DNA from: Pantoea vagans
GTDB lineage: Bacteria > Pseudomonadota > Gammaproteobacteria > Enterobacterales > Enterobacteriaceae
NCBI RefSeq assembly: GCF_001506165.1
Contig: NZ_CP011427.1
Location: 2,418,001-2,482,000 of the forward strand
Length of the DNA: 64,000 nt
Direction of reading: 5' to 3'
Part shown: piece by piece, positions 41,461-51,473 of the stretch
Numbering within the stretch: the first letter of the stretch is position 1
Layout: the number at the start of each line of letters is the position of its first letter
Made by a program: the position numbers and the translations under genes
Notes under the pieces: generated by a model
Databases searched by the model: none
Told to the model about the DNA's origin: nothing
What the model saw: only the letters and a program-made list of their open reading frames with translations

Positions 41461-41727
41461 ATGAATAAAGGCATCTATTACTACGTAACGATCAGTACCG
41501 ATCAGGAGGGCTATCACCTTCTGCATCGGAAAGAGTGTAAACGTCTACCCGTAAAGGAGGATATGGTTTTTATCGGTACGCTCTATAATTTAAATCAGGC
41601 TTTATCGACCGCGAGAATTAATTTTAAAAAGGTGAAACCCTGTATTAAATGCTGCATCCGTTATTCTTCCCCAATTATTCGCGAGTCTGTGCGTCCTGTA
41701 CTGCACTTCCCGCAAAAGATGATATAA
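41461..41727 (+). CDS. Small Cys/His protein with Ada-type zinc-site pattern
   Basis: No family that I can name with certainty. The 88-residue product starts MNKGIYYYVTISTDQEGYHL and shows the order H-x3-C (HRKEC), an acidic/hydrophobic middle, then PCIKCC. This is the layout of small Ada-like/YHxxxC...PCxxC zinc-binding modules seen at the ends of nucleases and in stand-alone proteins. RBS AGGAACTT 8 bp upstream. Its A/T-rich codon use differs from neighbours, suggesting acquisition. Single-gene unit before msyB. Confidence 0.7.
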   Translation: MNKGIYYYVTISTDQEGYHLLHRKECKRLPVKEDMVFIGTLYNLNQALSTARINFKKVKPCIKCCIRYSSPIIRESVRPVLHFPQKMI

Positions 41728-41847
41728 ACGGTATGGGTGGTTGAATTTTCCTCAACCACCCACCGTTATTTTCTCGCCGCTCTGCACGCTGCCATTTTTT
41801 TGTCTATTCTTCTGTGAAATCCTCTTTCAAGCGACAAGGAGTTCACC

Positions 41848-42246
41848 ATGAACCTGTTTAGCACCCTCGAAGAAGCCATTGAAGCTGCACGTGAAGAGTT
41901 TCTTGCCAGCCAATCTGATATCACCGCAGACGATGCCAGTGTGAGTCAGTTCGCGCTGCAAAAGTATGTCATGCAAGATGGCGACACTATGTGGCAGGCC
42001 GAGTTTTTTGCCGACGAAGAAGGCCAGGGAGAATGCCTGCCCATCTGTAACGGCGATGCAGCACAGGCGGTGTTTGACGGTGATTTCGACGAGGTTGAAC
42101 TGCGACAGGAGTGGCAGTCAGAAAATACCTTGCACGAGTGGGATGAAGGCGAGTTCCAGCTTGAACCTCCGCGTGACCTCGAAGAAGGCGAGGCTGCAGC
42201 GGAAGAGTGGGAAGATGATGATAGCCCCTCAGACAACTGGGCCTAA
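41848..42246 (+). CDS. msyB: Acidic protein MsyB
   Basis: Very acidic cytosolic protein that suppresses secretion defects (secY/secA mutants) in E. coli when overproduced; mechanism unknown. The product (132 aa) starts MNLFSTLEEAIEAAREEF and has QKYVMQDGDTMWQAEFFADE and LHEWDEGEFQLEPP, near-identical to E. coli MsyB. RBS AAGGAG. Converges on yceK with a 3-bp gap. Confidence 0.95.
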   Translation: MNLFSTLEEAIEAAREEFLASQSDITADDASVSQFALQKYVMQDGDTMWQAEFFADEEGQGECLPICNGDAAQAVFDGDFDEVELRQEWQSENTLHEWDEGEFQLEPPRDLEEGEAAAEEWEDDDSPSDNWA

Positions 42247-42249
42247 AGC

Positions 42250-42489
42250 TTATTCGTACGGGCCATGATGGGCATCAACCGGTAATAGCAGGGTGTCCAT
42301 CACCAGCGACAGCGGCAAGTCTAATATGGTCAGTACGCGCCAGGGCCCGTCACGGACATCCCACTGTACGCCGGGATAATATTGGCTACCGTGCCCTTGG
42401 CCAGGAATGGTGCGGCTGATAATACTGCCGCAACCGCTCAACAGCAGAATGGCGGCACTGAGCGCGGTTATTTTCAGGAAATCTTTCAC
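42250..42489 (-). CDS. yceK: YceK/YidQ family lipoprotein (DUF1375)
   Basis: Short lipoprotein of unknown function. The 79-aa precursor has lipobox LLSGC (cysteine at 20) followed directly by GSIISRTIPGQGHGSQYYPG, matching E. coli YceK. The C-terminal half (ILDLPLSLVMDTLLLPVDAH) is hydrophobic and conserved in the family. Residue +2 is Gly, compatible with outer-membrane sorting. Confidence 0.93.
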   Translation of the reverse strand: MKDFLKITALSAAILLLSGCGSIISRTIPGQGHGSQYYPGVQWDVRDGPWRVLTILDLPLSLVMDTLLLPVDAHHGPYE

Positions 42490-42587
42490 AACATTTACTC
42501 ACAATGAACTGGCGTCAGTTTAACCGCCTGAGTAGGCAAATAACTACATCTCAATGCGTAAAGATTGCGTTAGTCAGAATCATGGCA

Positions 42588-42617
42588 AAAAAAAAGCGGC
42601 ATTTCTGCCGCTTTTTC
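42588..42617 (-). terminator. Rho-independent terminator of opgGH
   Basis: AGCGGCA/TGCCGCT stem with a short loop, with nine A on the + side giving a T run on the minus strand, 12 bp after the opgH stop. Confidence 0.87.
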
Positions 42618-42628
42618 GATTTCCCATC

Positions 42629-45178
42629 TTAACGCTGAGGCAATGCCTCAGGATTGAGTTTCAGCTTTTGATAGCTCTCCACCCACTGATGGTATTTATC
42701 CGCACTTTCCCACAAACGTGAATGCACGCGTGCCAGCACCACCGGATCACTGATTAACTGCAAGCGTTGCTCGCGGTTCAGTTTTTCTGGTGCATCGCTC
42801 AAGGCCTGATCGACGCGACGATCGCGTGCATGATCCAGCAAGGTACTTTGCTTATGACGTGAGGTCGCCATGGCTGTCGCCAGCGCGTTAAACGCCGGGT
42901 TAAACAGTGCATGCATAAAGCCATTCTTCAGCGCGCGCTGGCGGTTCACCTGTAAGTAGTGATCGGTATCGACCAGCTCTTTCGGCGGCTCATACTCTTC
43001 CGGAATCAGGAACAGCTTGGCGTTCTTACTTTTCTGCCCCACAGTGGCACGGCTCGACATCACCGAGACAAAGGGTGACAGAATCAGTGAGAACACAATC
43101 GGCGCCAGCCACCACAGGAAGTTGAGATCCAGCACGCCCATACCCACTGCCCAGACAATACCTAACAGCATTTGCGAACCATGGCGACGGAAAGCTTCAC
43201 CCCATGGCGTGGCATCGTCGTCACGCTGCGGTGAGTTCCAGACCACTTCCCAACCCAGGAAGGCGCTGACCACGAACACCGTGTGGAACAGCATACGCAC
43301 CGGCGCTAACAGCACCGAGAACAGCATTTCCAGTATCAGTGAGCAGAATAAGCGGATGGCGCCACCATAAGGTTTTGCCCCTTTACACCAGATCAGCACG
43401 ACACTGAGCAGTTTCGGCAGGAACAGTAGCACCAGAGTGGTAGAGAACAGCGCAATTGCCAGATCAGGACGCCACTGCGGCCACACCGGGAACAGCTGGC
43501 GCGGTTGCAGGAAGTAGGTCGGCTCCATGAGCGTATGCACCACCTGCAAAGCGGTGGACAAGGCGAGGAACATAAACCACAACGGCGCTGACAGGTAAGA
43601 CATCACCCCGGTCAGGAACACCGCACGGTGCACCGGGTGCATACCTTTCACCAGGAACAGGCGGAAGTTCATCAGGTTACCGTGACACCAGCGACGGTCA
43701 CGCTTCAGTTCATCCAGCAAGTTCGGCGGCAGCTCTTCATAAGAGCCAGGCAGATCATAGGCGATCCACACCCCCCAACCGGCACGACGCATTAAGGCCG
43801 CTTCAACGAAGTCATGCGACAGGATCGAGCCCGCGAAGGAACCTTCACCCGGTAGCGGTGCCAGCGCACAGTGTTCGATAAACGGCTGAACACGGATGAT
43901 GGCGTTATGGCCCCAGTAGTGCGACTCCCCTAACTGCCAGAAGTGCAGACCGGCCGTAAACAGCGGACCATATACACGCGTGGCAAACTGCTGACAGCGA
44001 GCATACAGGGTATCCATACCGGACGCTTTAGGTGACGACTGGATGATACCGGCGTTCGGGTTCGCTTCCATCATGCGCACCAGACCGCACAGGCACTCAC
44101 CGCTCATCACGCTATCGGCATCCAGCACCACCATGTAGCTGTAGTTGCTCCCCCAGCGACGGCAGAAGTCATCGATGTTGCCACTTTTACGCTTCACACG
44201 GCGACGGCGACGGCGGTAGAAAATCTTGCCTGCCCCACCGACATCACGCACCAGCTCCATCCACGCTTTCTGCTCGGCGATGGCAATATCGGCATCGTAG
44301 CTGTCGCTCAGGATATAAACATCGAAGTGCTCGGCATTACCGGTACGCTGCACCGATTCCCAGGTGGCACGCAGTCCGGCGAACACACGCTCAACATCCT
44401 CATTACAGATAGGCATGATCAACGCAGTACGGTGTTCAGGATTGAGTGGTTCATCACCGGTGGTGGAATAGGAGATGCTGTACTTATCGCGGCCAATCAG
44501 CAGTTGCAGGAACCCCATTAAGGCAGTCCAGAAACCGGCGGAGACCCAGCAGAACAGAATCGCAAACAGGAACAAGATCCCGGTTTGTAATATGTACGGC
44601 AGGATCAGCTCAACCGACTGCAACCAGTTCTGGTTAAACAACTCGATCGGATCGAGCAGTGTCCAGCCCTGATAAGGCAGAATGGTCTTCATGTACCAGG
44701 TGGCAACCACAGTCTGCAACAGCGTCAGGATCAGCAGCACATAACGACGCATAGAACCCACATGGCGCCATTTGTCTTCCGTCTTCTGTTCTTCTGCCGT
44801 GGCATAGCGCGGGGTGGATTTCTGACCACGCAGTGAATCCCAGGCGCGGGCAATCGGGTTAGTCCGCCAGATTTCCGGGAACATCAGCGATCGCTTCACT
44901 TTTGGCATCGCCTTCAGTGTGGTGCGGTCAAGATAATCCTTGCTGAGCTGTTGGCCATCTGCCAGCGAATCTGGCCAGGCCATTTGCACGCGGGATGACA
45001 CCGATTTGAGCGGCGCATCGTCCGGGCGCTCGCTGGCGGCGTTATCCTGCCCCAGCGACGTATGAATAGCGTGGAACGCCTGAGCATGCTGAAGCGAATC
45101 GCTCAGACGAGCCCGCCCTGCCGCATCTAGCGGCAGAGCTTCCACGTAAGATTGAGGTAGAAATATCGATTTATTCAT
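42629..45178 (-). CDS. opgH: Glucans biosynthesis glucosyltransferase OpgH
   Basis: Inner-membrane GT2 enzyme that makes and translocates the beta-1,2-glucan backbone of osmoregulated periplasmic glucans; it also links UDP-glucose to cell size through FtsZ in E. coli. The 849-aa product has about eight membrane segments, a cytosolic GT2 domain with LDADS and a terminal [10 protein letters not shown] motif (the RxxRW equivalent of QxxRW). It overlaps the end of opgG by 8 bp. Confidence 0.97.
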   Translation of the reverse strand: MNKSIFLPQSYVEALPLDAAGRARLSDSLQHAQAFHAIHTSLGQDNAASERPDDAPLKSVSSRVQMAWPDSLADGQQLSKDYLDRTTLKAMPKVKRSLMFPEIWRTNPIARAWDSLRGQKSTPRYATAEEQKTEDKWRHVGSMRRYVLLILTLLQTVVATWYMKTILPYQGWTLLDPIELFNQNWLQSVELILPYILQTGILFLFAILFCWVSAGFWTALMGFLQLLIGRDKYSISYSTTGDEPLNPEHRTALIMPICNEDVERVFAGLRATWESVQRTGNAEHFDVYILSDSYDADIAIAEQKAWMELVRDVGGAGKIFYRRRRRRVKRKSGNIDDFCRRWGSNYSYMVVLDADSVMSGECLCGLVRMMEANPNAGIIQSSPKASGMDTLYARCQQFATRVYGPLFTAGLHFWQLGESHYWGHNAIIRVQPFIEHCALAPLPGEGSFAGSILSHDFVEAALMRRAGWGVWIAYDLPGSYEELPPNLLDELKRDRRWCHGNLMNFRLFLVKGMHPVHRAVFLTGVMSYLSAPLWFMFLALSTALQVVHTLMEPTYFLQPRQLFPVWPQWRPDLAIALFSTTLVLLFLPKLLSVVLIWCKGAKPYGGAIRLFCSLILEMLFSVLLAPVRMLFHTVFVVSAFLGWEVVWNSPQRDDDATPWGEAFRRHGSQMLLGIVWAVGMGVLDLNFLWWLAPIVFSLILSPFVSVMSSRATVGQKSKNAKLFLIPEEYEPPKELVDTDHYLQVNRQRALKNGFMHALFNPAFNALATAMATSRHKQSTLLDHARDRRVDQALSDAPEKLNREQRLQLISDPVVLARVHSRLWESADKYHQWVESYQKLKLNPEALPQR

Positions 45179-46736
45179 TGGCAGGTAACTGATAGCTCCA
45201 GGTTTCCGTCAATGTCTTGTCGCCGCTCACCAGCGCCGCACGCATTTCGGTCGGCTGCTTGTTATCTTTCACGCGCAGACGCAACACTAAACGCCAGCCT
45301 TTGGTTACCGGGTTGTAGCGTACGCTTTGCTCAACCACATCGGCGTTATTGCCCACGCTAACCTGCGGCGTAACTTGCGTATTGTCAGGCAGCTTGCTCA
45401 TCGCTTTACCGACGAAATCGATGGTAAAGGCGATGGAGCCATCTGGCTGACGCACCAGATTAGACTGTTTAACATCACCGGCTGAACGCAGCGTGTTTTT
45501 CACCCATGCCACATCATCTTGATGCAACAGGTTCTCATCACGCGTGAAGTGCAGGCGATACTGGAAGTTCATCTCTTTGCCTGGATCAGGCAGTTTTTCC
45601 GGCGTCCAGAACGCAACGATGTTGTCGTTGGTTTCATCGGCGGTCGGGATTTCAACCAGCTCAACACGGCCTTTGCCCCAGTCACCCATTGGCTCAACCC
45701 AGCCACTTGGGCGCAGGTCGTAGCGATCGTCGAGATCCTGATAGTGGCTGAAGTCACGACCACGTTGCAGCAGACCAAAACCTTTCGGATTTTCTATGGT
45801 GAAGGTGCTCACCGCTAAATGTTTCGGGTTATTCAGCGGACGCCAAATCCACTCACCGTTGCCCGCGTGAATCGACAGGCCATTGGAGTCATGCAATTCA
45901 TTACGGAAATTGGTGACTGGCGATGGCTGATTAGCGCCAAACAAGAACATACTGGTCAGCGGTGCTACACCCAGTTTGCCGACGTTGTCACGCAGGTAGA
46001 CTTTCGACTGCACATCAACCGTCGACTCTTTGCCCGGCTTGATGATAAAGCGATAGGCACCGGCGGCACGTGGTGAATCCAGCAGTGCATAGATCACCAG
46101 CTGTTTGTCTTGCGGTTTTGGACGTTCAATCCAGAACTCTTTAAAGCGCGGGAACTCTTCACCTGACGGCAACGCGGTATCAATGGCTAAACCACGCGCA
46201 GAAAGACCATAAACCTGGCCTTCACCAATAACACGGAAGTAGCTGGCGCCGAGGAAACTGGCAATCTCGTCGTCTTTACCCTTTTTGTTCAGCGGGTACA
46301 GTACCTTGAAACCGGCAAAGCCGAGATTTTTAACCGAATCAGCATCGTGCTTGACGTTGCCGAAGTTGAAATAGTCGGGGTTGTATTTGATTTCGCGAAC
46401 AGAAGACGCCGTGACTTCATTAATTTTCACTGGCGTATCGAAATACATGCCCTGATGATAAAACTCGAGCTTAAACGGCGTACGCAGTTTGCCCCAGTAT
46501 GCTTTGTCGTGGTTAAACTGGATTTGCTGATAATCCGCAAATTTCATATCACGAAACTGAGAGGGTAAATTGCTCTTCGGCGCTTCGTAACCTTTCCCTG
46601 CCAACGCCTTGGCTTGTTTTGCCACATCATCAATGTTGAACGCCCAGCTATTGTTGGCGTACAACGCCAGCAGGACTGCCGCGCCTACCCAGCGCATTTT
46701 TACCAGTCCCACTTTATTATTCACTTTATTTAGCAC
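45171..46736 (-). CDS. opgG: Glucans biosynthesis protein OpgG
   Basis: Periplasmic protein needed for glucan branching. The product (521 aa) has a signal peptide core [17 protein letters not shown], then [20 protein letters not shown] and C-terminal [13 protein letters not shown], as in E. coli OpgG (511 aa). The start shown is a GTG at 46736 after AAAGGGGGG; the ATG at 46697 (just before RWVGAAV) also gives a complete signal peptide and resembles the E. coli start, so the N-terminus is uncertain by 13 residues. Coupled to opgH. Confidence 0.95.
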   Translation of the reverse strand: MLNKVNNKVGLVKMRWVGAAVLLALYANNSWAFNIDDVAKQAKALAGKGYEAPKSNLPSQFRDMKFADYQQIQFNHDKAYWGKLRTPFKLEFYHQGMYFDTPVKINEVTASSVREIKYNPDYFNFGNVKHDADSVKNLGFAGFKVLYPLNKKGKDDEIASFLGASYFRVIGEGQVYGLSARGLAIDTALPSGEEFPRFKEFWIERPKPQDKQLVIYALLDSPRAAGAYRFIIKPGKESTVDVQSKVYLRDNVGKLGVAPLTSMFLFGANQPSPVTNFRNELHDSNGLSIHAGNGEWIWRPLNNPKHLAVSTFTIENPKGFGLLQRGRDFSHYQDLDDRYDLRPSGWVEPMGDWGKGRVELVEIPTADETNDNIVAFWTPEKLPDPGKEMNFQYRLHFTRDENLLHQDDVAWVKNTLRSAGDVKQSNLVRQPDGSIAFTIDFVGKAMSKLPDNTQVTPQVSVGNNADVVEQSVRYNPVTKGWRLVLRLRVKDNKQPTEMRAALVSGDKTLTETWSYQLPANE

Positions 46737-46985
46737 ATCCCCCCCTTTCGTGCGCTCAAATCAAACCTGTTTATCTTAAAGGATTATTCGGTTTTCCGAC
46801 AGCATATGCATAAGATTGTTCCGCTGATTTGTAAGCTAAAAGCGTGCTTTTCGGATAATTAAACCCTTCAGGTTAAGATACAGAATCACCTGATAGTATA
46901 CGCTGTTTACAGGCGGTAGGATTTTCATCCAGCATAATCTGGTTTCAGGGCGAAACCGGCAAGTAAACTGACAAATTGGAAGCTT

Positions 46986-48110
46986 ATGAGTTCAGCAAAA
47001 CCCGAACGCGAATATTTTCTCGACTCCATCCGAGCATATTTGATGTTATTAGGCGTACCCTTTCACGTCTCTCTGATTTACTCCACTCAGCGCTGGGCTG
47101 TTAACAGCCAGGATGCCTCTATGTGGTTGACGGTGTTGAATGATTTTATTCACGCGTTCCGCATGCAGGTCTTCTTCGTTATATCCGGTTATTTTTCCTA
47201 CATGCTCTATCTGCGCTACAAGCCTCAACGCTGGTTGAAGGTGCGCATGGAGCGTGTTGGCATCCCCCTTTTGACAGCCATTCCGCTGATTACGTTGCCG
47301 CAGTTTTTTATGCTAAAAAACCTCACGGATAAGGTAGGGAATTGGGATAGCTTTTCGCTGTATGACAAGTACAACACCCTGGCCTGGGAACTGATTTCTC
47401 ACCTGTGGTTTTTGCTGGTACTGGTGATCCTGACAGCACTGGGTATGTTGACGTTCCGTTGGTTACGTACCCAGCAACGCCGCATTGATTATCAGCAGGT
47501 TGGCTGGGGGAAATTGACGCTGGCCTTTTTGGCTTATGCGCTGCTGTGGTGCCTGTTCCGCCGCGCCCTGTTTTACACCGTACCCGCGGTTTTCGCCGAC
47601 GGTTTGTTTAGCGTAGCCGTGATGCAAACTCTGACGTTCTTGCCGTTCTTTATGCTGGGTGCATTGGCCTGGAAGCATCAGGCACTGAAAGCGCTGTTTG
47701 TACGTTTCAACCCGGTGATGTGCTTTGGTGCTATCGCCGTGTTTATTGCTTACAGCTTGAATCAGCGCTACAGCAGCGGCGACGGTTGGTTATATGAAAT
47801 TGATGCCATTGTCTCGACTCTGATGGGCTTGTGCATGTTGAATGTCTGTTTTAGCTTTGGTCACAAGCTGCTGAACAGCCATTCACCGCGCATTATGTAT
47901 CTGGTCAATGCCTCGCTGTTTATCTACCTGGTGCACCATCCACTGACCATTTTGTACGGTATTTACGTTGTGCCGCACATCAGCAGCAACACGCTGGGCT
48001 TCTTTGTCGGTTTGGCTATGGTGTTTGGTATCGCCTTTACCCTGTATGAAATCCATCTTCGTATCCCGCTACTGCGCTTCCTGTTCTCGGGTAAACCGCA
48101 ACGTAAATAG
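46986..48110 (+). CDS. opgC: Glucans biosynthesis protein C (succinyltransferase)
   Basis: Acyltransferase-3 family membrane protein that adds succinyl groups to periplasmic glucans. The 374-aa product has about ten membrane segments and family motifs [19 protein letters not shown], in the first helix, and [12 protein letters not shown]. Divergent from opgGH across 249 bp, as in E. coli. A structured element follows. Confidence 0.95.
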   Translation: MSSAKPEREYFLDSIRAYLMLLGVPFHVSLIYSTQRWAVNSQDASMWLTVLNDFIHAFRMQVFFVISGYFSYMLYLRYKPQRWLKVRMERVGIPLLTAIPLITLPQFFMLKNLTDKVGNWDSFSLYDKYNTLAWELISHLWFLLVLVILTALGMLTFRWLRTQQRRIDYQQVGWGKLTLAFLAYALLWCLFRRALFYTVPAVFADGLFSVAVMQTLTFLPFFMLGALAWKHQALKALFVRFNPVMCFGAIAVFIAYSLNQRYSSGDGWLYEIDAIVSTLMGLCMLNVCFSFGHKLLNSHSPRIMYLVNASLFIYLVHHPLTILYGIYVVPHISSNTLGFFVGLAMVFGIAFTLYEIHLRIPLLRFLFSGKPQRK

Positions 48111-48155
48111 TGACTTGGTGAGTTATATCACCCACTGCCCAGCCTGCTCATGAGC

Positions 48156-48412
48156 TTCAGTGCGAGTTGTAAAAAAGGGCACGTTGTCTGAGGCCATGAC
48201 GCCTCTACTGCCCCCTCAGGGCTATCCGCAGCGCTGAGACTTTTACGTTGGGCCAGGAGCCCCACGCGGGGAGGCGTGGGGCAGTTCGCGGCCGACCATG
48301 GATGGTCATCCGCGAACGGTCCGTCCGGCACGACGTGGAAGTCGAAGGTACCGCTTTAGCGGCGCGAGGACGGCCCAGAGGGGGCAGTAGTGGCGGCAGA
48401 GCCCGCACTGAA
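48156..48412. other. Multi-stem structured intergenic element
   Basis: GC-rich gene-free element between opgC and clsC. Outer pair TTCAGTGCG/CGCACTGAA (48156-48164 with 48404-48412). A second pair of 17 positions with one mismatch spans 48200-48216 and 48379-48395, extended inward by GGGC/GCCC. Inside are a perfect 9-bp hairpin (48259-48282), a GTTCGCGG/CCGCGAAC stem capped by GACCA/TGGTC (48284-48317), and CCGTCC/GGACGG (48321-48326 with 48368-48373) enclosing two 4-bp stems. The layout resembles a multibranch RNA or a palindromic miniature mobile element. Frames here have no family resemblance. Confidence 0.7.
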
Positions 48413-48499
48413 AACAAAGGCCACTTATTAATAAGCAGCCTGAGTGCTTAACTGACGAGCATTACGCACTACATGAGTGATGCGCAATAAATCGCGTCG

Positions 48500-49960
48500 C
48501 TACAGCAACCACTCCACCGGTAAGCGCCACACCAGTCGCACCAGCAGTCGTTGCATCAAGGTGCACTGCGGTTCGTGTTTATGCACCACTTCGCCTGACT
48601 CCCCCTCGTACTCCACCCAGTTCACGCGGCCCCAGCTATCCAGCCTTAATGTCCAGGCACGATCGCGCATCCCGGCAATAAAGCGCTGATGGGTTTGCTG
48701 CGCCAAGGTTTCACTTTCAATCACCAAGCCCATCTCGGTATTTAACACCGCCGATCGCGGATCAAAATTAAACGAGCCAATAAACACCTTTCGGTTATCC
48801 ACGGTGAACGTTTTGGCGTGCAAACTTGAACCTGAGTTACCGGTCAAACCGCGGTCGTGCGGCGCTTCGCTGGCATTGTCTTGAGGCTTCATCTCATACA
48901 GCGCAATGCCGTGGCGCAGTAATTTTTTGCGCCAGCGCGCATAACCGGCGTGGACGACCGAGACATCGTTTGCCGCCAGCGAGTTGGTCAGGACTGCAAT
49001 TTTTACACCACGCCTTTTTAAGGCGAGCAATTGAGCCACACCCGCGCGCGTCGGCACAAAATAGGCTGAAATAATGTCGAATTGCTGCTGTGGAGTGCCG
49101 ATCACCTCCAGCATACGCTGCGGTAGCAGGCTGGAGCGCTTGGCCTTACCTAACCCTTTGCGCGGGTCGTCGCTTAACAACCGCGATTCTGCCCAGGTCA
49201 TCTGCATAGAGCCCTGCTCCATCTGACTGACAAAAGATGAGTGTTCCAGCCTGGCAAGATAGCGCTGCACTGCCTCGCTCTGCTGCCATTCCGTCGGTAA
49301 ACGCACCGCTTGATGCGCATCGCCGGAGACATCGACCACGCTGCGCAATGGCGAAACCGCTTTACTGTTCCAGTACCGCTCAAAATCGTGCGCCACCTGT
49401 TGCACCACCGGCCCTATTGCCAGCACGTCCAGGTCAGTGAACAGCGGCTCGTCACCGGTACCAAAATATTCATCGCCGATATTGCGGCCCCCCACCAGCG
49501 TCACCGCGCCATCTACCGTCAGGCTCTTATTATGCATACGGCGATTAAGACGAGCGAAATCGGTTAAATAACCCAGCGCACGCAATGTGCGAAATGAAAA
49601 GGGGTTGAATAGCCGCACGGCAATATTGGGATGGCGATCGAGCTCGGCCAGCGTGTCATCGAGGCCTGGCGTGTTGTTATCATCCAGCAGCAAACGTACT
49701 TTAACGCCACGTTCAGCGGCATCCAACAATGCGCTAAACAGCAATCGACCCGACATATCGTTGTGCCAGATGTAGTACTGCACATCGATAGTGTGCTGCG
49801 CCATGCCCATCACCAGGTATCGCGCAGCAAACGCATCCAGCCCATCGTTGAGCGGATGAATACCGCTCATATCCGGATGCAGCGCACAGCGCGCATCAAT
49901 AATTTCTCGTAACCCCTCTCCTGCCGGCGATGGGTATTGCACAGGTGCTGCTTCACTCAT
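48500..49960 (-). CDS. clsC: Cardiolipin synthase C (phospholipase D superfamily)
   Basis: Makes cardiolipin from phosphatidylethanolamine and phosphatidylglycerol in E. coli, where it works with YmdB. The 486-aa product has two HxK(x)4D motifs, HNKSLTVD and HAKTFTVD, each followed by the usual Gly/Asn segment (GGRNIGDEYF; GSFNFDPRS). Convergent with opgC as in E. coli. The partner gene ymdB is not next to it here. Confidence 0.94.
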   Translation of the reverse strand: MSEAAPVQYPSPAGEGLREIIDARCALHPDMSGIHPLNDGLDAFAARYLVMGMAQHTIDVQYYIWHNDMSGRLLFSALLDAAERGVKVRLLLDDNNTPGLDDTLAELDRHPNIAVRLFNPFSFRTLRALGYLTDFARLNRRMHNKSLTVDGAVTLVGGRNIGDEYFGTGDEPLFTDLDVLAIGPVVQQVAHDFERYWNSKAVSPLRSVVDVSGDAHQAVRLPTEWQQSEAVQRYLARLEHSSFVSQMEQGSMQMTWAESRLLSDDPRKGLGKAKRSSLLPQRMLEVIGTPQQQFDIISAYFVPTRAGVAQLLALKRRGVKIAVLTNSLAANDVSVVHAGYARWRKKLLRHGIALYEMKPQDNASEAPHDRGLTGNSGSSLHAKTFTVDNRKVFIGSFNFDPRSAVLNTEMGLVIESETLAQQTHQRFIAGMRDRAWTLRLDSWGRVNWVEYEGESGEVVHKHEPQCTLMQRLLVRLVWRLPVEWLL

Positions 49961-50115
49961 ATCGAATCCCTGAATTCGCTGGATCTATTATTGTTGGTAT
50001 GACCGCGCCTCACGGCAATCAGAGGCTTCTGCATCCGCCCGCTAACGCGACATGCATTTAAAGTCTAGACTTAGGCTTGCGTTCTGCATCCGGCGTTTAC
50101 CGTGAGGAGAGGATT

Positions 50116-51264
50116 ATGACTCAGCAATCCCCGCGCCATCACCCGCAACTTTTCCGCAGTTTCTTCCAGGGAAGCTTCCCCTGCTCTACCGCCCGTCGCA
50201 GCGGCGGGCGCCGCATGGATATGGTGATCAGCAGCGGGCATGACATGCTACTGGAAAAAGATTACGCCTCGCTGGCACAGGAAGGTTTGCTCACCGCCCG
50301 TGACGGCGCGCGCTGGCACCTTATCGAAGCCACGCCCAATGAGTACGACTGGCGCAGTTTCTTGCCTATGGTTCACGCGGCGGCGCGCAATGATATACAG
50401 ATTATCTGGGAGCTGGCGCACTTTGGCTATCCCGACCATCTGGATATCTGGCGCGCCTCTTTCATCGACCACTTTGAGCGATTTGCGCGCGCGATGGCAC
50501 AACTGATGCGCGATGAGGGCGTACAGCACCCCTTTTTTACCCCCATCAACCAGATTTCCTTTTGGTCATGGGCGGGCGCGGACGTTTCCTGGCTCGATCC
50601 TTACGCCAGCGAGCGCGGGCGTGAACTTAAACGGCAACTGGTGCGCGCCTCGTTAGCGGCCATGCACGCCATCCGTGATGTCTATCCCGATGCACGTTTT
50701 GTGTTGACCGATCCGCTGGTACAGATCGCGACCGATCCTGAGAACCCTGACAGCAAACCTTACGCCGATGCACAGCATCAGGCGCAATTTGAAGCCTGGG
50801 ATTGGATCGCCGGACGGGATGCGCCGGAACTGGGCGGACGCGAGGATTTTCTCGATATCCTTGGGCTGAACTACTATCCCGACAATCACTGGTTCTTCTC
50901 AGGAGACACCATCCCGGCCGATCACAGCGCGTATCAGCCGCTGCATCGTTTGATGTTGCAATGCTGGCAACGCTACCAGCGGCCGATGCTGCTGGCAGAA
51001 ACCGGAGCGGAGGGCGATGCACGCGCATCCTGGCTGCGGCATGTCACAGAAGAGGCACGGTTAGCACTGGATGAAGGGGTCGCACTGGAAGGGATATCGC
51101 TCTATCCGGTGGTGGAGTATCCAGCATGGGCCGACGACCGTCGTTCACCGGGCGCCCTGTTTGGCTTGGGGGATCCGAATGGCAATCGCACGCTGCATGA
51201 AGCGCTGGCGCTGGAATTACGCAGTCAACAGATTAAATGGCAAAACCGGGAAAAGCAGCCTTAA
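50116..51264 (+). CDS. Clan GH-A (GH1-like) glycosidase-related protein
   Basis: TIM-barrel beta-glucosidase-like protein; substrate unknown. The 382-residue product starts at the ATG after AGGAGAGG (a 50077 start adds non-conserved residues). Motifs in order: WHLIEATPNEYDWRSFLPM, LAHFGYPDHLDIW, PINQISFWSW (barrel strand 4, where clan GH-A normally has Asn-Glu), LGLNYYPDNHWF, LLAETGAEGD (probable nucleophile Glu) and EGISLYPVVEYPAW. The Asn-Gln replaces the usual acid/base pair. No signal peptide. Divergent from clsC; its stop overlaps that of a convergent small membrane protein. Confidence 0.75.
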   Translation: MTQQSPRHHPQLFRSFFQGSFPCSTARRSGGRRMDMVISSGHDMLLEKDYASLAQEGLLTARDGARWHLIEATPNEYDWRSFLPMVHAAARNDIQIIWELAHFGYPDHLDIWRASFIDHFERFARAMAQLMRDEGVQHPFFTPINQISFWSWAGADVSWLDPYASERGRELKRQLVRASLAAMHAIRDVYPDARFVLTDPLVQIATDPENPDSKPYADAQHQAQFEAWDWIAGRDAPELGGREDFLDILGLNYYPDNHWFFSGDTIPADHSAYQPLHRLMLQCWQRYQRPMLLAETGAEGDARASWLRHVTEEARLALDEGVALEGISLYPVVEYPAWADDRRSPGALFGLGDPNGNRTLHEALALELRSQQIKWQNREKQP

Positions 51265-51434
51265 GAGTGTTGCGTTGGCACGGTCTTGGGCGGGCAGGTT
51301 TGCACATCGAGTGTGGGATCGGCGGGATGGCGAACATCAGTCAGCCAGGTCATGGTGAACAGGAATACCACGCCAATTAAACAGGCGGAAAGCAGGCCAA
51401 TTATGGCGATCAGTTTGTCATCTCGGGCTTCCAT
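51261..51434 (-). CDS. Small single-span membrane protein
   Basis: Unrecognised. The 57-residue product starts MEARDDKLIAIIGLLSACLI; AAGGAG lies six bases before the ATG at 51434. One membrane helix (about residues 8-30: LIAIIGLLSACLIGVVFLFT) follows a charged N-terminus, then a polar tail with one Cys (TLDVQTCPPKTVPTQHS). It follows another micro-membrane protein by 39 bp on the same strand, and its stop codon overlaps that of the convergent glycosidase-like gene. Confidence 0.65.
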   Translation of the reverse strand: MEARDDKLIAIIGLLSACLIGVVFLFTMTWLTDVRHPADPTLDVQTCPPKTVPTQHS

Positions 51435-51473
51435 CGACATCTCCTTGCAGGCTTCCATGAACCGTTGCTGACC

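Noticed and set aside
48128..48451. Three short frames in the opgC-clsC gap (67-70 codons)
   Set aside because: Their Arg/Pro/Ser-rich translations arise from the paired GC-rich element; no ribosome sites, no resemblance to proteins, and both strands give similar frames because of the inverted repeats.
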